Source: Xiphydria camelus
Taxonomy: Eukaryota; Arthropoda; Insecta; Hymenoptera; Xiphydriidae
Direction: 5' to 3'
NCBI GenBank assembly: GCA_963678675.1
Contig: OY783192.1
Location: forward strand, 14,244,424 to 14,308,423
Length of the DNA stretch: 64,000 nt
Part shown: piece by piece, positions 21,526 to 32,189 of the stretch
Layout of the letters: the number at the start of each line of letters is the position of its first letter
Position numbering within the stretch: position 1 is the first letter of the stretch
Position numbers and translations under genes: made by a program
The notes under the pieces: model-generated
Databases searched by the model: none
Told to the model about the DNA's origin: nothing
Seen by the model: only the letters and a program-made list of their open reading frames with translations

Positions 21526-22059
21526 TGATTACACTAGTGAGCAATGTATCTTATAAGATACACCCCTGTGTAGTTGGTTATTATCAAGATACATGGCAGT
21601 GTATCTTCTAAGATACATAACATTGAAACAAGTATTGCGTAAACATTATTTGGAATAACGGTGTGGTTGATATAAGATATTATTCAAATAACTTACCTCT
21701 GACTAAATAAATCGTTGTTTGTAGAAAATAAGCTGTAAAAGTATTTTATAACAAGAATGTTCGCGATCTCAACCTCTACAATCGCCACGTGCTAGGAAAG
21801 CTATCCATAAAACTATTGAGTAAGCAGTTTGAGCGAATTCCCATAGATGGCAGCTGATTTATATGCTAAAGTAATGTGTATTTAAATATAGATGACAACA
21901 GTTTCGTTATATTTTAATTTTTAAGACTACGTACATTTATTTGAAATGAATGTATCTTTAAAGACACACCATCAATGAAAGGGTTAACTTTATTTTTATA
22001 TCTGTATCAAATACCAACACAATAGACATCCGTAACTGAATTTTTTAATCCAAAATTTT

Positions 22060-25000
22060 TTACATTTTTAAACACTGCCTCAGCATAACAATAATCTGCA
22101 AGCAACGATAAATTGGGAAACCAAAGATATGCCAGACAGCTTCATTTGAGCTGATGTACCGGCCAATTTGGTAGCGCATTATTTCGTCGTTGTCATTCAA
22201 TCGAGGAGCATTCACATCGTTATGTTGAATTTGAAACAGCCATATCGCTGCCTTTATGCACATACTTGCAAATGTATTTTATGCTTTTCACACACACACA
22301 CCGAACTGCAGAACTCAATATTAATATGAGCATTGAATATTTTGCTCAGCAGAGGCGAATATGGTACCACCCAACGATTGTCAATGTCAATGTCTACATT
22401 GTTGATATGTAGCGTAAATGGTTGTCCTCCATTATCAGTATTTCTTCGACGATATATTGGATATCCGTCGACATTTGTGATTGTGTCGTTTGTGAAATCT
22501 TTAGGAAAACGCTTTGTACATTTTCCATCTGCCATGCAAGGCGATAAACGATTCAGATCACCGCATGGGCCAGGAATCATGTTTGTGGTAACAATATCGA
22601 ACAGTAGTTGATCAGTAGACGGATCTGGAATTTCCGCGGAAATTACACTATCGATTTCCTCAGGGCGTATTTTGTCGACTAACCAAATCAAAATGTGTGC
22701 ATGAGGTAATCCTCGCTTTTTCCATTCAACCGAATACATTCAGCAACATGTGGGACCGAATACGTGTAATTTGGTAATGAAGCTCATTAAAGACTTCAAT
22801 TTTTGTTTGAACACAAGTGCTATAATGTCATGACGATGTATTGCATTTCGGCCTGGCAATAGCAAAGATGTAATCTCTTGCCACTTTGGATTACATGTAA
22901 ACGTGATAAATAAACACGGTCGTCTGTACTCGCGAACGAAAGTCATAGCATCCTGTATGTATTCTTACATATGACGTGGACTGCCTACGTACGATGATGG
23001 TAGAATGATAGAGTTACCAATTTCGGCGGTGTCGACGTCGCTCATGATATCGTCTCGCAAGTGAATGTATTCTTCCGCGCGCAGCTTCTTTTGATTGTGT
23101 CGTAGGAATCGCAGTCGTTCGCTCTCTACCTTCGCGTACATGTCGACCATAAATTGTTGGCACAGTTCACGACATCGCAGAATGACGTTGTCCTGACCGC
23201 GTCGAATCATCATACGATACGCATAAAAATCCATCGAGCTCACTTTCTTGTTTGTTTCGGCTCCTGTAATAATATATTCACAAATATTAATTCAAAATTA
23301 GTAACGATGTTCATAATGAATTAATTACCTGTGGCGGGATCTCGTTATTTAATGTTTATCCAATATCCGTCTTGTCCCTTAGAAAATTAGCAGATATTGG
23401 AGAGCGTCGTATGAACGGTGTGTGTCGGAGATGAACTCCAGATTATTGTTTCTTCTTCGAATCACGATTTCTCGCGTGTATGTGCAGTAGCCAACCATAA
23501 TTCCAGCAACGTCGTCAACGACAGGCGCATTAAATCTACGCACCTGCTCTCCAGCTGGTGTTTTATCAGGATTGATGACAATAGCGTGATTGTCACTTTG
23601 CAATTCGTGCATGTGTGATTTGAAGAATTTAAATAATTCATTGTGCTCATTCAATAGGGCGTCCAGTTCGCCGACGATTCGCCTGGCATTATGCGAATTG
23701 AGGTTTTTATAGCCGTAACGTGCATCCACACGATTGATGTGTTCTCACCGCCCATGAAGTAAATTTGTAAAAATTTATGTGGTTCGTTTGGCATTGGCAG
23801 CAATGATCCTACTTCGTGGTAAATTTGGCCTTTGATTTTGGACGTTGAATTGAATTGTTGACCATTTGCCGCAATATTGTGAACTATTTCTGTTACTCCG
23901 AACGAAGTCATTTGGAAGCATGAATTGAATGTGCGAATTGACTTCAGGAACAGGTTTGAATCTGTATCCGTACCGATTAGCAAACCGTTCAATGGTTCTG
24001 GTGGTGTCTCAATTTCTGGAAGTTGCACTTTTCCTGATGCACAACACATCCCGGCTGACTCATGTTTGAATTTGAGCGCATGACAATGGGGACATTCTTT
24101 GTCCATAGCACCAATCAACACTTCCAAATGAGCGGGATATTCAAGATATGGCTCGTACTCGAATGCGAGACGAAGGAACGAAGCGGATGCAAATGCTCGA
24201 TGCACTTGTTTGCGTTGTCGGTCATTTGTTCTGCGTGTGTTAACTACGAACCCCGGCGCGCTTGTCTCCGTTCCAATTTTCGTTGTTGATTTCGTTCAGC
24301 TCGTGCCTCTTGTGATTGAGATGCACGCAATTGCGACATGCTCACACGCACATTTTCGTTATCTTGTTGTATTTGTTCGTCTGTTCTTTCTGCTCTACTA
24401 TTTCGCATGTTTGTTGCTTTATTCGTTCGACGGCCTAAATGGGCCCCCTTGCGTCTTGCTGGCATTGTTCACTATAATACACACACACAAATATAAAAAT
24501 TGTTTTACTTATTGATGAAAAACGATATACCGATAATGTATTTGTTCTTTTAGTATTTTACCAACCTTTTTTCTTATAAATTAAAAGAAATCGTACAAAA
24601 TTTTGCACGCACTGCGTTGTGATACATAAGAAATGCAGAATGAAATGTCAACATGACGCGACGCTTCTCGTGAATGACTTGCGCATCTGTCATTGAAAAA
24701 CATAAATGAAAGTTCGATGAGGCGGACGTAGCGCCATCTGTCATTGGAAAAAAAATAATTTCCTTCTGTTTGAAATACGAACGAACGTTAAATTATTTGG
24801 ATATTGTTCATACAGAAATACTAAAATCGCGATTAAAAAATGTTAGGGTGGGGGTAGGACGGTGACAATTTGTGGTTATAGATATTTTTTTATTCCAAAT
24901 AAAAAAATTTTTTTTTAATTTTTCTGAATAGGAACACCCTAATCACCTAGCGGTATGAAATATACTTTACGACCTATTCTCATACCTACCAAATAAACAA

Positions 25001-25076
25001 AAAATTTCATAAAAATCGGTCGAGCCGTTTCGTAGGAGTGCGACCACAAACACCGTGACACGAGATTTTTATATAT
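22060..25076 (-). mobile_element. Helitron B, 5' end present, 3' truncated
   Basis: The minus-strand Helitron coding region lies at 24,465-22,080. Its 5' terminal region (24,840-25,076) is the AT-rich end that reads, inwards from 25,076, ATATATAAAAATCTCGTGTC then ACGGTGTTTGTGGTCGCAC, a sequence type I recognise from arthropod Helitron left ends. The coding part stops just after the Rep domain, next to piggyBac element 1. Confidence 0.8.
22080..24465 (-). pseudogene. Helitron B Rep protein, broken, helicase missing
   Basis: In order from 24,465: M-P-A-R-R-K-G-A-H-L-G-R-R-T; C-P-H-C-H-A-L-K-F and G-M-C-C-A-S-G-K-V; G-Q-I-Y-H-E-V-G-S-L-L-P; R-R-F-N-A-P-V-V-D-D; A-Y-R-M-M-I-R-R-G-Q-D-N; Y-A-K-V-E-S-E-R-L-R-F; L-F-I-T-F-T-C-N-P-K-W-Q-E; Y-S-V-E-W-K-K-R-G-L-P-H-A-H-I-L-I-W (HUH); Y-Q-I-G-R-Y-I-S-S-N-E-A-V-W. 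At least five frame breaks. One break coincides with a (CA)n run at 22,289-22,301. Same protein type as Helitron A but clearly diverged, so a separate lineage. Confidence 0.9.
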
Positions 25077-25721
25077 GGGGCATTCCATGTCAATTTTTAG
25101 TAGTAAAAACTTTTGGGTCTCCGATTTAGTTGTTAATTTTTTTTCAAGTATCTGATCAATATAAAAACTGGCCTTTTTCAGAACGATTCCATAAGTCGTT
25201 CAGCTGTTATTAATTTTTATATTTTTCATTTTTTTCCCTTTCATCGCGATTTACGGCTTAAATTAACACAATATGAAAAAAATGACCCAAATGAAAAAAT
25301 TGTATTTGTGGATTTCGAAAACAAATTCTTATTTTTTTCATATTGCGTTTTTTTCTTGAAAACAGAAACAAAAAATATTGTATCTCAAAACCGACATTTT
25401 TAATTTTCATGATTTTTTTACACTAAATTTCTACATCTCACAGTAATTTTGAGAGTACTTAGAAAGTAGGGCCTCCCATAGAAATTTTGTAAAGAATTTT
25501 TTAGTGATTTGGAAGAGTTAAATTTACAATTTTTTTAATTGTACAATTTTATTTTATAATCTTAACATATTCACTGCCGCTCTAATTTAGATACACTTTG
25601 CCCCATCCCTACTTCAAGTTAATAATTCTAACAATAACAAAAAATATATAAAAATCGTCAAAATTCCGAATCACGTGCACGCGTTTACGTGAAAGTACCT
25701 TTACTCAAGTGCCAGCCTACA
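25077..25721. other. AT-rich repeat, no gene
   Basis: Starts with TGGGGCATTCCATGTCAATT, a motif also seen at 18,230. The rest is A/T runs. No second end was found. Confidence 0.5.
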
Positions 25722-26325
25722 TACAGGGTCTCCACGTATGTTGTTGACATAGGACGATATGGCACGTAGCGTTTTGTAGACTGTAGGCTGTACGCTATTG
25801 GTCGGAGACGCAAGGACGACGAACGATTGGCTCTGTCTATTGCTGGCAGACGTCAATAGTCGCGAGAAAAGTTCCCTAGGGCGTAAAAACCTAGCAGACG
25901 AGAAAGTACAGCGGGTGACGGGTACGCGTCTTTACAAAGTGGAATTTGTCGGAGTAATTTTATTTTTTGAAAATAAAACGTGGTTTCCCAAGCGCGTCCG
26001 AGGATCGAAATAAACACGAGGGAAATCGTTTTGCGAATGGAAATATTTTATGAACTTTGGAAACCACGTTTTATTTTCAAAACATACAATTACTCTGACA
26101 AATTCCACTTTGTAAAGACGCGTACCCGTCGCCCGCCATACTTTCTCGTCTGCTAGGTGTTTACGTCCTAGGGAACTTCTCTCGTGACTATTGACGTCTG
26201 CCGGCGATAGACAGAGCCAATCGCTCGTCGTCCTTGCGTCTCCGACCAATAGCGTACAGCCTACAGTCTACAAAACGCTACGTGCCATATCGTCCTATGT
26301 CAATAACATACGTGGAGACCCTGTA
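25722..26325. mobile_element. Foldback MITE of 604 bp with arms of about 275 bp
   Basis: The left arm (25,722-25,990) and right arm (26,059-26,325) are inverted copies at roughly 93% identity, separated by about 65 bp. Outer ends are TACAGGGTCTCCACGTATG and its mirror. TACA is present on both sides, so the duplication is TA or TACA. The arms contain open frames (V-G-D-A-R-T-T) that are shadows of the repeat. Confidence 0.88.
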
Positions 26326-26622
26326 TACACATGTAATTGCAGTGCCGCATTCACTAGTTGATTTATCAGAATTTTTCTTTAGAAGCCTGAATAGAATAGA
26401 ACGCTTATAAGCGACAGCGGTACCCGCCCAACTCATCCGCTGATACTGACTGACACAAAGATACGAACAAAAAAAATAAATAAATAATGAAATTAATTAT
26501 TTTTAAAAAATTTTAATCTATGTATTTGTTGATGTAAATATAGTTTTGTTGTATATCTAGTCAGTAATAAAATGTTGAAACCAGTTTTGGCCTCTCATCG
26601 TATTTTCTTGGTAGTTCAATCA
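26326..26622. other. No gene seen
   Basis: AT-rich spacer without recognisable features. Confidence 0.5.
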
Positions 26623-27066
26623 TAAGTTTTGGCCTGCCTGCAACCCTATAAATTCAGATATCTCAAAAACGAAGCCATAAATCAAAAATTTGCAAGGGTA
26701 ATTTTTTTTTCTAAATTAAACAGGGAGTCCAAAAATTCAATTTTCTTTGTAAAATATCCAGTGGCGGCGAAAATTGGGAAGGGGAAAAGGGGGTACCGAC
26801 CCCCAGTATCTACGCTACTGGAGAATTTTTAAAATGATTTTAATCATTACTTAGAGGTGTACTACATTAGTCTGTGTGCGAAATTTCATAGAAATCGGTC
26901 CAGTGGTTTATAAGTTATGATGAGAAAACCATTTTTTTTCACAACTTTAATATCCTGTATCTTTGTTAGTAAACATTTTCTTTTAAATTTCTTATGAATG
27001 TCTACTTTACTTTTGTTGTTCTATCACATATCAAAATTAATGTACTTAAACCTGGACCACCCTGTA
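26623..27066. mobile_element. Single arm of the TACAGGGT foldback family
   Basis: Matches one arm of 7,921-9,560 from GTTTTGGCCTGCCTGCAACC to CCTGGACCACCCTGTA, including the ATATCCAGTGGCG block. The partner arm is absent. Confidence 0.75.
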
Positions 27067-27359
27067 TACGTGTATTACACGTATTTATACGTACCTACCT
27101 ATATGAATATTTATGTAGATATCTATTACACGTCGTGACGAGGCAGCCCCGGTCTATGGGAAAGTCGCGGGCGCGGGGGTGGTACGCCCAAAAAGGGGGG
27201 AAAACGGCGCTCAGAAAAGACGAGACGTTCATCAAGTAACAGATACAAAAAAGAAAGAAACAAACCAAAGAAATCTGAGTGTTGGGCGCCAGGCATCTAC
27301 CGATGCCGATCGAGCGGGAACTCGACGCTTCCTCAATGGACTCGTACTTAGCTAGGTTA
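27067..27359. other. No gene seen
   Basis: A GC-richer stretch (27,130-27,200) lies next to TA-rich sequence. No call. Confidence 0.4.
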
Positions 27360-27536
27360 AGGCCATCACACACAAAATTCCGTAAGGCCGTAAGACGTAA
27401 GCGTAAGCGAATAGACCAATCAGGATCAAGTATTCCGTTGTCCGTAACCCCACCACAACGGAATACTTGATCCTGATTGGTCTATTCGCTTACGCTTACT
27501 GCTTACGGCCTTACGAAATTTTGTGTGTGATGGCCT
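27360..27536. mobile_element. Foldback MITE of 177 bp with TTA duplication
   Basis: AGGCCATCACACACAAAATT on the left mirrors the right end; the arms are about 80 bp and nearly identical around a 13-bp loop. TTA is present at 27,357-27,359 and 27,537-27,539, suggesting PIF/Harbinger-type insertion. Confidence 0.85.
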
Positions 27537-27598
27537 TTAGGAGGGCAGAAAAATCAAGAGAAAACGACTCGACTGGAACGAAAAGGGAGAAGCTACCT

Positions 27599-27755
27599 GG
27601 GCCCCCTTTCTCGAGTCACTCGCAAGAGAAACGTATACGTTTTTTAGCGAGTAGACCAATCAGAACCCCCACTACAACGGAATACTTGATCCTGATTAGT
27701 CTATTGGCTAAGATGCATATACGTAACTTTGCGAGTGACTCGAGAAAGGCCCCCC
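27599..27755. mobile_element. Foldback MITE related to the previous one
   Basis: Ends GGGCCCCCTTTCTCGAGTCA and its mirror (GCGAGTGACTCGAGAAAGGC). The centre contains ACAACGGAATACTTGATCCT, shared with 27,455-27,475. The two MITEs thus share an inner module but have different ends. Confidence 0.7.
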
Positions 27756-28629
27756 TGAGGCTAGCTCTCCGGGATTGACTATAGATTATAGGCTATCGTG
27801 GGGGACTCGGCGTTGGGCTACCCTGGAGAAGCGTAGTCGAGGGACGGAGATCGAAGCAGAGGGAAGGAGAAAAGAAGAGAAACATGAAATAGCCGATTTT
27901 TTTAGAAAAATAACGTACGCTATATTCTAGGAGCTTTACTACAATAGAACATCAATGTGGTTAAATGCTCATTTGTTCTTAGAATTTCAAAAAGTGGCGA
28001 GCCTAGAGAAAAGGGATTAAGTAAAAATAAATAAGCATCTAGCCACACTGATGTTCTTTCCGGTCATCGAATCAAAAGTACGGTCACTTTATAAACAAAT
28101 TTGTAATTATTTTAATAGTAGCGCAGTGTTACTTCAACAATTCCATGGCTGGCGGATCTCGCGTGCGGCTATTCGTCCTCAGTCTATCCTACACTACCTA
28201 TATAGGGCCACACTTTTATATAGATGGATATGTATCACGTAAGAGTACCTTCAATATCCATGTTGTTAAACAATTTTAATTGTTTAAACAATTAAAATTG
28301 CTTAACAACCATTGTGCTGGCATCAATACTCGTCCACGTTATGACCACGTATCACATAAGTACCTTCAATAACCATTTTGTTGAACAATTAAAATTGTTT
28401 AATAATAATATCTGGCATCAATAACGTGAGCAAGTTTTGCAAGTATTGCAAATAATTTTAATTGTTTAACAAAATGGATATAAGGTATTTGCGTAGTATG
28501 TATTCATGCAGATGAGAGAGTACGGCCCTGGTTAACGAAGGGTAGACTGGGGACGAGTAGCCGCACCCTGAAAGCGTCAACCACGGGATTGCCGAAGTAG
28601 AGCGAAGGCTCGTGTATACCCCCCATCCC
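27756..28629. repeat. AAACAATTAAAATTG inverted/direct repeats, no gene
   Basis: Units built from GTATCAC, AGTACCTTCAATA and AACAATTAAAATTGTT occur at 28,231-28,310 and 28,347-28,405, with an inverted copy at 28,451-28,485. The rest of the stretch has no recognisable coding content. Confidence 0.6.
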
Positions 28630-28709
28630 CCCACCGTGGGAATTTCTGACACATATTTTTTGTTGGTATTGCCATGTAGTTTAAGGTTTTAATTGTTTGC
28701 CTTTTACAG

Positions 28710-31700
28710 CATATGTGACTTGGACTATAAAAAGGGGGAATTGTGCCAAAAAATCAATTTTGGTTTTTTTGGTCAAAAGTGTAGGAAATTCAATGCTCTT
28801 TCAGATGAAACCATCGCCGAAGTCAGGAAGTTGATATTTCATCCCTAAAAAGCCTTGTAAGTGGATTAAACTTATAGTAAGTGGATTAAACTTATAAAAT
28901 TTCTGGAATTTGGGACACTCGTAGAAAATTTGACGCTCTTTCACGTGAGATCATCGCCGAATACGAATTATTGAATTTTACACCTCTAAGTCGTAGTTTA
29001 AGTGAGGAAACCTCGTACGTCAGCAAAAAATCAGTCTTTATTACAGGAAAATGGACAAACGATACTACCTACTAAGTACTTTAAACAGGTCAGTCATACT
29101 GTGGAGTTTTGCGAGGTCGGCCTCGTTTTTTAAATGGCGTAGGCGTTGGTTCTTCCACCAGTTTCTCTTCCTCGGTTTGCGGCAGTTCATTTTTGCGTGG
29201 TCGGCCTCGCTTCCTGGGATTGGACGCGGACGCAGGCGCGGCTGCAGGCATCGGCTTCAACTTCTCCTTCAGTTTTTGAGTTGGTGCCTTCTTCGTACGT
29301 ATGCCGGCCTCAGGTGCCGTCTTCTTCTTAGGCTCAGTAGTCTCTTTCACTGTAGTAGTCGTCGTCTTTGGTCACGGACTACAGGGCTCTGGCGCAACCA
29401 GGTCAGCCTTTGCTGGGTCAGAGCACAGGCTACGGACCTTTTCAAAAAGGTACCACTGCCTCTCAATTGATAGCCCTTTCGACTGAATTTGAGCGGGCCT
29501 CATCGATCTGTCGGCTATAGATAGGAGGAGAGTAGTGTGCTCTGATTCACTATCAGCGAGATAGCGGAACTGAACACCATCCATATTGAAAATGAAATGG
29601 TGGTATTTCGAGATACCTGGCAGGCTCTTATACAGTTTTTTGAAGAAGCTTTCCCATTCATACCAGTTCACTGTCGCTCCATCAACCGGAACATTTCGAC
29701 CATCAATTATCGACTCCCATACAGCCCTCATAACATCGAGAAAGCAATCAATGTCCATCTTACCAAATAGCGTCTTAAACTTGCCAAAGTAGCGGTCTGG
29801 GCTAAACCGAGTGTGGCCCGTCATTAGGAAGTTGAGGAGAATCCTATCTTGATAACCCATCTCGATTCGCCATGACAAGTACGCTAGCATGGTGTTGTTC
29901 TTGTTTTGTGCAGCACAGTTGTCCGCAAAGAGAACAAGAATACGTACCTCTTTCGATAAGTAGTTTTCGAAATAATGATGGAGTAGGCTTATGACAGTGC
30001 TAGGCCCCTTACCAACGCCTACTGCTTCGTCAATAAGGTACATGTGCTGTGTGCGCGCTAATTCATTAGTTACTCCAAAAACTGAGCACTTACGCGATGA
30101 TTTGAAGTACGCAGAGGCAGGCTGTTGCGGACTACTCGGATATGCAACGTTCTGCGCGAAGTCAAACGCTAGTATAGCAATTTCTGGATCTGAAAAAAGG
30201 CCATTATAAGAAAGAGTCAGAAATTTATCGAGAAGTACGAGAGCAACAGCTTACGGTACAAACCTGTTCTTGCACACCAGGCCTGATAATACGATCGCTG
30301 TGTATTGGCGTCATTCAGATGGTTTAAGGCATTTGTCAGTTGCAGGTGTTGTTCTTCGGTGTTCGCTTTCATGCTCCGATAGATGATTAGCGAATTACTT
30401 TTGTAAGTATCACATAAGTCGTAGGCTGGGCGCATGGTTGTAATTGCAGGGCAGTATTGTTTCCAGATTCGTCGAAACGAACGATTACCGATGGTTAATG
30501 ACTTATTTCAGGTCCAACTGCTTTCAGATATATTCGGTAGATGGAGGACTTTGTTTCTCTCGTGGGAAGGTAATTTCATGACCTTCTAATTTTTAAAATT
30601 CGGCATTCTGCCTGGTAATGGTACCGCAAACTGTCGAGCATAATTACGGATGAATTCTACCACATGATTTATGGTGTCAGTTGACATTGCATCGGGGCGG
30701 TGCGCCTTGCCAGTAGAGCTATAGCGTCGTGGTTCAATACCGAATTCGAGGGAATGTTTCTGGAGGTTTTCAAACCGTTTCTTACTCATGTCGTGAATGA
30801 AGAGGTACATGGCCTTACAAATGTCAGCGCCAAAAAAAGAATACCGATTATGGAAGTAGTCTGCCTTCTGCGAAGTACCACGGTACCGTCGTCGATTTTT
30901 GTAAACTGATATCATATCAGAACGCTCCCGAAACGACTCAAGATGCGCCAACACAATGAGATCTTGCTCCGCCTTCGATAATTGCAGAAATGTGTCACGA
31001 ACTTCTTGCACGATTTCCTGCAGAACCTGATTGCATTTTATAGAGCAACAGGCCTGCGCATCAGGCGAAAACATCACGGCAATTTTGCTGTACTCGATCA
31101 GGTCTGCGTGTGAGTGTTCAATTTCGATGTCATGTTTAAGCGAAGCTGCCGCGGCAGATGTCTGTGGTGTATCCCAATCTAATGCCGAAGTTGTAGGTAC
31201 AGCGGCAGAAGTGCACGGACTATCTCCGTAATGGGAATCATACATTGAAAAACAATCACGCGACGTCTCTTCATCCGCACTCAACAAATCATCATCATCA
31301 TCACTATCAAGCGTTCTTGGAGCGCCATAAAACTCCTCGAGATCGTTAAATGTATCATCTGGGTCCATTTCAAACGACGCACACTTTCATCCAATTTAGA
31401 AACCGCTCAACAGAAAAATAATAACTATCATGTAAATTAGGCAAACGAAATCAGTTGTTTATAATTATTTGTAGCACGCGGCTATACGTGAAAAGTACAC
31501 GAGAAGACACAGTACGTGAGAAGACACGTCGAACGTCGTATTTAGTTCTCCTTCCAACAGTCTAAACGCCTCCCTCTTTGCTCCGTTCCTCGTCGTTTTA
31601 ATCCTACGAATATCGTTGGTAACCATGGTAAACACTACAGTAAACTCGTCGAAGAGAGGGGGGAACCGACTTCGTACCGAAATACCGCAAGGCGCTAGAA

Positions 31701-31827
31701 CGAAGCCGAGCACATCACGATAAACAACAAATAAAAGCACGTGGGGTTAGCGCTAACTTTAAACGCGTTTTCTGAGCAAAACGTGTTTTGGCATAATTCC
31801 CCCTTTTTATAGTCCAAGTCACATATG
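28710..31827 (-). mobile_element. Inner TIR element with DUF7869-like transposase
   Basis: Ends CATATGTGACTTGGACTATA(AAAAGGGGGAA) and its mirror form TIRs of about 42 bp. It is inserted in the left TIR of the outer element. Subterminal repeats: 19-bp AGTGGATTAAACTTATA(AA) twice at 28,860-28,896, and GCTCTTTCA...CATCGCCGAA at 28,796 and 28,938. One minus-strand gene. No clear target duplication was found. Confidence 0.75.
29090..31368 (-). pseudogene. DUF7869-like DDE-type transposase with twin AT-hooks, one intron
   Basis: From the ATG at 31,368: acidic N-terminus (D-S-D-D-D-D-D-L-L-S), then Y-K-N-R-R-R-Y, F-G-I-E-P-R-R-Y-S-S-T-G-K and L-P-G-R-M-P-N-F-K-N. A stop and two shifts fall at 30,480-30,585, then R-S-F-R-R-I-W-K-Q-Y-C-P. 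A 74-nt intron at 30,190-30,263 (GTTTGT...TTTTTTCAG) splices in frame into D-P-E-I-A-I-L-A-F-D-F-A-Q-N. The core follows: F-A-D-N-C-A-A-Q-N-K-N-N and F-L-M-T-G-H-T-R-F-S-P-D. A TGA at about 29,369 precedes K-R-G-R-P-R-K twice. I recall this core as the DUF7869 type, a probable RNase H-fold transposase. The AT-hooks suggest minor-groove DNA binding (inference). Confidence 0.7.
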
Positions 31828-32189
31828 TTTTGTCAATTACAGCATATCCCGGAAAAATATGGAAAACCACGGAAATACGGAGAAAATGACTTTTTACAAA
31901 AAAATCTTTGTTCTTTTCTCCTAATATTTCCATTTAACTTTTATTAATAATTGATTTCTGTTTCAGGTATGTATCATTCATTTTAATGAAAATAAATCAG
32001 ATAATATTTTCCGATCATTTTCCGTTCAATCATTTCAAAAAGTTCGTGAGTGTGTTGAAGTGCGACTAAAGGAATTCACTGAAAGTAATAGGCTTGAAAC
32101 TGTGTGTAGACAAGTGCCAGTGGATCTCAATGTAATCATGATTTTTACCATCGCAGGTGTTACCAAAAGTTTACGAACATATCAAAAAT
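31369..32189. other. Inner element 5' flank, its right TIR, and the outer TIR remainder
   Basis: Promoter side of the minus-strand gene up to 31,827, then outer-element sequence with a possible acceptor TTTCTGTTTCAG at 31,964-31,975. No confident gene before about 32,190. Confidence 0.5.

Larger units (their letters stand above)
18740..21983 (-). mobile_element. piggyBac-like element 1, complete ends with TTAA duplication
   Basis: TTAA at 18,736-18,739 and 21,984-21,987 flank ends CCCTTTCATTG and CAATGAAAGGG. The subterminal motif (G/A)TATCTTTAAAGAYAC recurs near both ends (18,871-18,960 and 21,550-21,970). The single gene is on the minus strand and is broken; a MITE sits in its 5' part. TTAA target and short CCC-starting ends are the piggyBac hallmark. 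Confidence 0.92.

Noticed and set aside
25798..26249. Matching ORFs V-G-D-A-R-T-T on both strands
   Set aside because: Direct consequence of the palindromic arms of the MITE.
28231..28485. Possible CRISPR-like or satellite array (AACAATTAAAATTGTT units)
   Set aside because: Only three irregular units with inverted orientation; no regular spacers, and the context is a eukaryotic repeat.
29090..31368. Host gene with AT-hooks
   Set aside because: The frame sits between TIRs, has several nonsense codons and frameshifts, and carries a transposase-type core.
31465..31740. 91-codon minus-strand ORF as an upstream exon of the DUF7869-like gene
   Set aside because: No family-like residues and no supporting splice sites; the acidic N-terminus at 31,368 is a natural start.
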